Source: Nocardia flavorosea NBRC 108225 | GTDB lineage: Bacteria > Actinomycetota > Actinomycetes > Mycobacteriales > Mycobacteriaceae | Length of the DNA stretch: 64,000 nt | NCBI RefSeq assembly: GCF_001613385.1 | Contig: NZ_BDCG01000010.1 | Span: 1 to 64,000, forward strand | Reading direction: 5' to 3' | Shown here: one piece after another, positions 63,795 to 64,000 of the stretch | How the letters are laid out: each line of letters opens with the position of its first letter | Numbering within the stretch: position 1 is the first letter of the stretch | Notes under the pieces: generated by a model | The model's input: the letters and a program-made list of their open reading frames with translations, nothing else | Database searches by the model: none | What the model was told of the DNA's origin: nothing | Made by a program: the position numbers and the translations under genes

Positions 63795-64000
63795 AAGCCC
63801 CCGCACCGCCCGTCGCCGCCAGGCATTACCGGATTACCGGTTTGCCCGGGTTCGGCAGGGGGAATCTGGCAGAGGGCGCGAACCGGCGAGTACGGTTCGT
63901 TTCGCGGCAACCGCGTGGCTACGCGGGAACACCGGCCGCGGGGCTGTGCCGCACGATCGGGCGCGGCCGTCGGCAGTACGGAGTCAGGAGCGGGATTCAC
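63795..64000. promoter_or_regulatory. upstream region of the permease gene at the window edge
   Basis: 206 bp without a credible gene. It should hold the minus-strand promoter of the permease and perhaps the start region of a divergent gene beyond the window. No hexamers or operators could be assigned. Confidence 0.35.

Noticed and set aside
1..64000. CRISPR array or prophage
   Set aside because: No regularly spaced repeats and no phage structural, integrase or cas-type genes were found on either strand.

Overview
The window looks like a chromosomal segment of a high-GC, mycolic-acid-type actinobacterium, most likely Nocardia or a close relative. The main reason is the right third (43.7-63.8 kb), which follows the gene order of the Mycobacterium tuberculosis Rv2669-Rv2690c interval: GNAT, ZapE-like ATPase, RibD-type reductase, secreted lipoprotein hydrolase, arabinofuranosyltransferase AftC, MsrB, HemQ, HemY, HemE, DUF3000 protein, RNase D, Dxs, SIMPL protein, RNA m5U methyltransferase and APC permease. 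AftC implies an arabinan-containing wall. The genus is inferred; the synteny is recalled from known genomes, not computed.

Layout. 0.1-2.4 kb: a SulP anion transporter fused to STAS and beta-carbonic anhydrase. 2.8-8.6 kb: a tight six-gene minus-strand operon, bioY - acyl-CoA ligase - thiolase - bioM - bioN - acyl-CoA ligase, with a perfect BioQ-like palindrome (TGAAC-N3-GTTCA) at its promoter. It combines a biotin ECF transporter with acyl-activating enzymes, like the B. subtilis bioY-linked yhfU-yhfT-yhfS group. A divergent BisC-type molybdoenzyme (9.2-11.5 kb) may reduce biotin sulfoxide. 11.5-15.7 kb: an MFS symporter, two Rossmann-fold oxidoreductases and a divergent IclR regulator. 15.8-16.1 kb: a decayed acyl-CoA ligase end. 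16.1-17.9 kb: a D,D-carboxypeptidase and a divergent small alarmone synthetase. 18.0-20.4 kb: a cytochrome P450 with its ferredoxin and a divergent regulator joining an IS30-like HTH to a GbsR/MarR-like winged helix.

20.4-31.8 kb: an eleven-gene minus-strand operon for uptake and De Ley-Doudoroff-type oxidation of a sugar, probably D-galactose or D-galactonate: lipoprotein binding protein, RbsA/RbsC-like ABC transporter, zinc dehydrogenase, mutarotase-like protein, SDR, FadR-type regulator, galactonate dehydratase, KDPGal-type aldolase, PfkB kinase and SMP-30 lactonase. An AT-rich 12-bp inverted repeat lies upstream. 32.1-34.3 kb: a second SulP transporter with a MerR gene, led by a promoter of MerR architecture (19-bp spacer filled by an inverted repeat). 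34.4-34.8 kb: a frameshifted pseudogene. 34.9-35.6 kb: a tRNA group, Val(CAC) on minus, then Gly(GCC), Cys(GCA) and Val(GAC) on plus.

35.6-43.6 kb is the least understood part: a baeRF-like protein; a sigma-region-4-like HTH protein with a TnsA-like but active-site-degenerate domain; a convergent, overlapping CoiA-like nuclease-fold protein with coiled coil and C-terminal membrane anchor; a LysR regulator; and a flavin monooxygenase with a disordered tail of almost 600 residues carrying two PTVRI motifs. From 43.7 kb on, the conserved core takes over: cell-wall arabinan synthesis, the last steps of coproporphyrin-dependent heme synthesis, isoprenoid precursor supply, RNA processing and modification.
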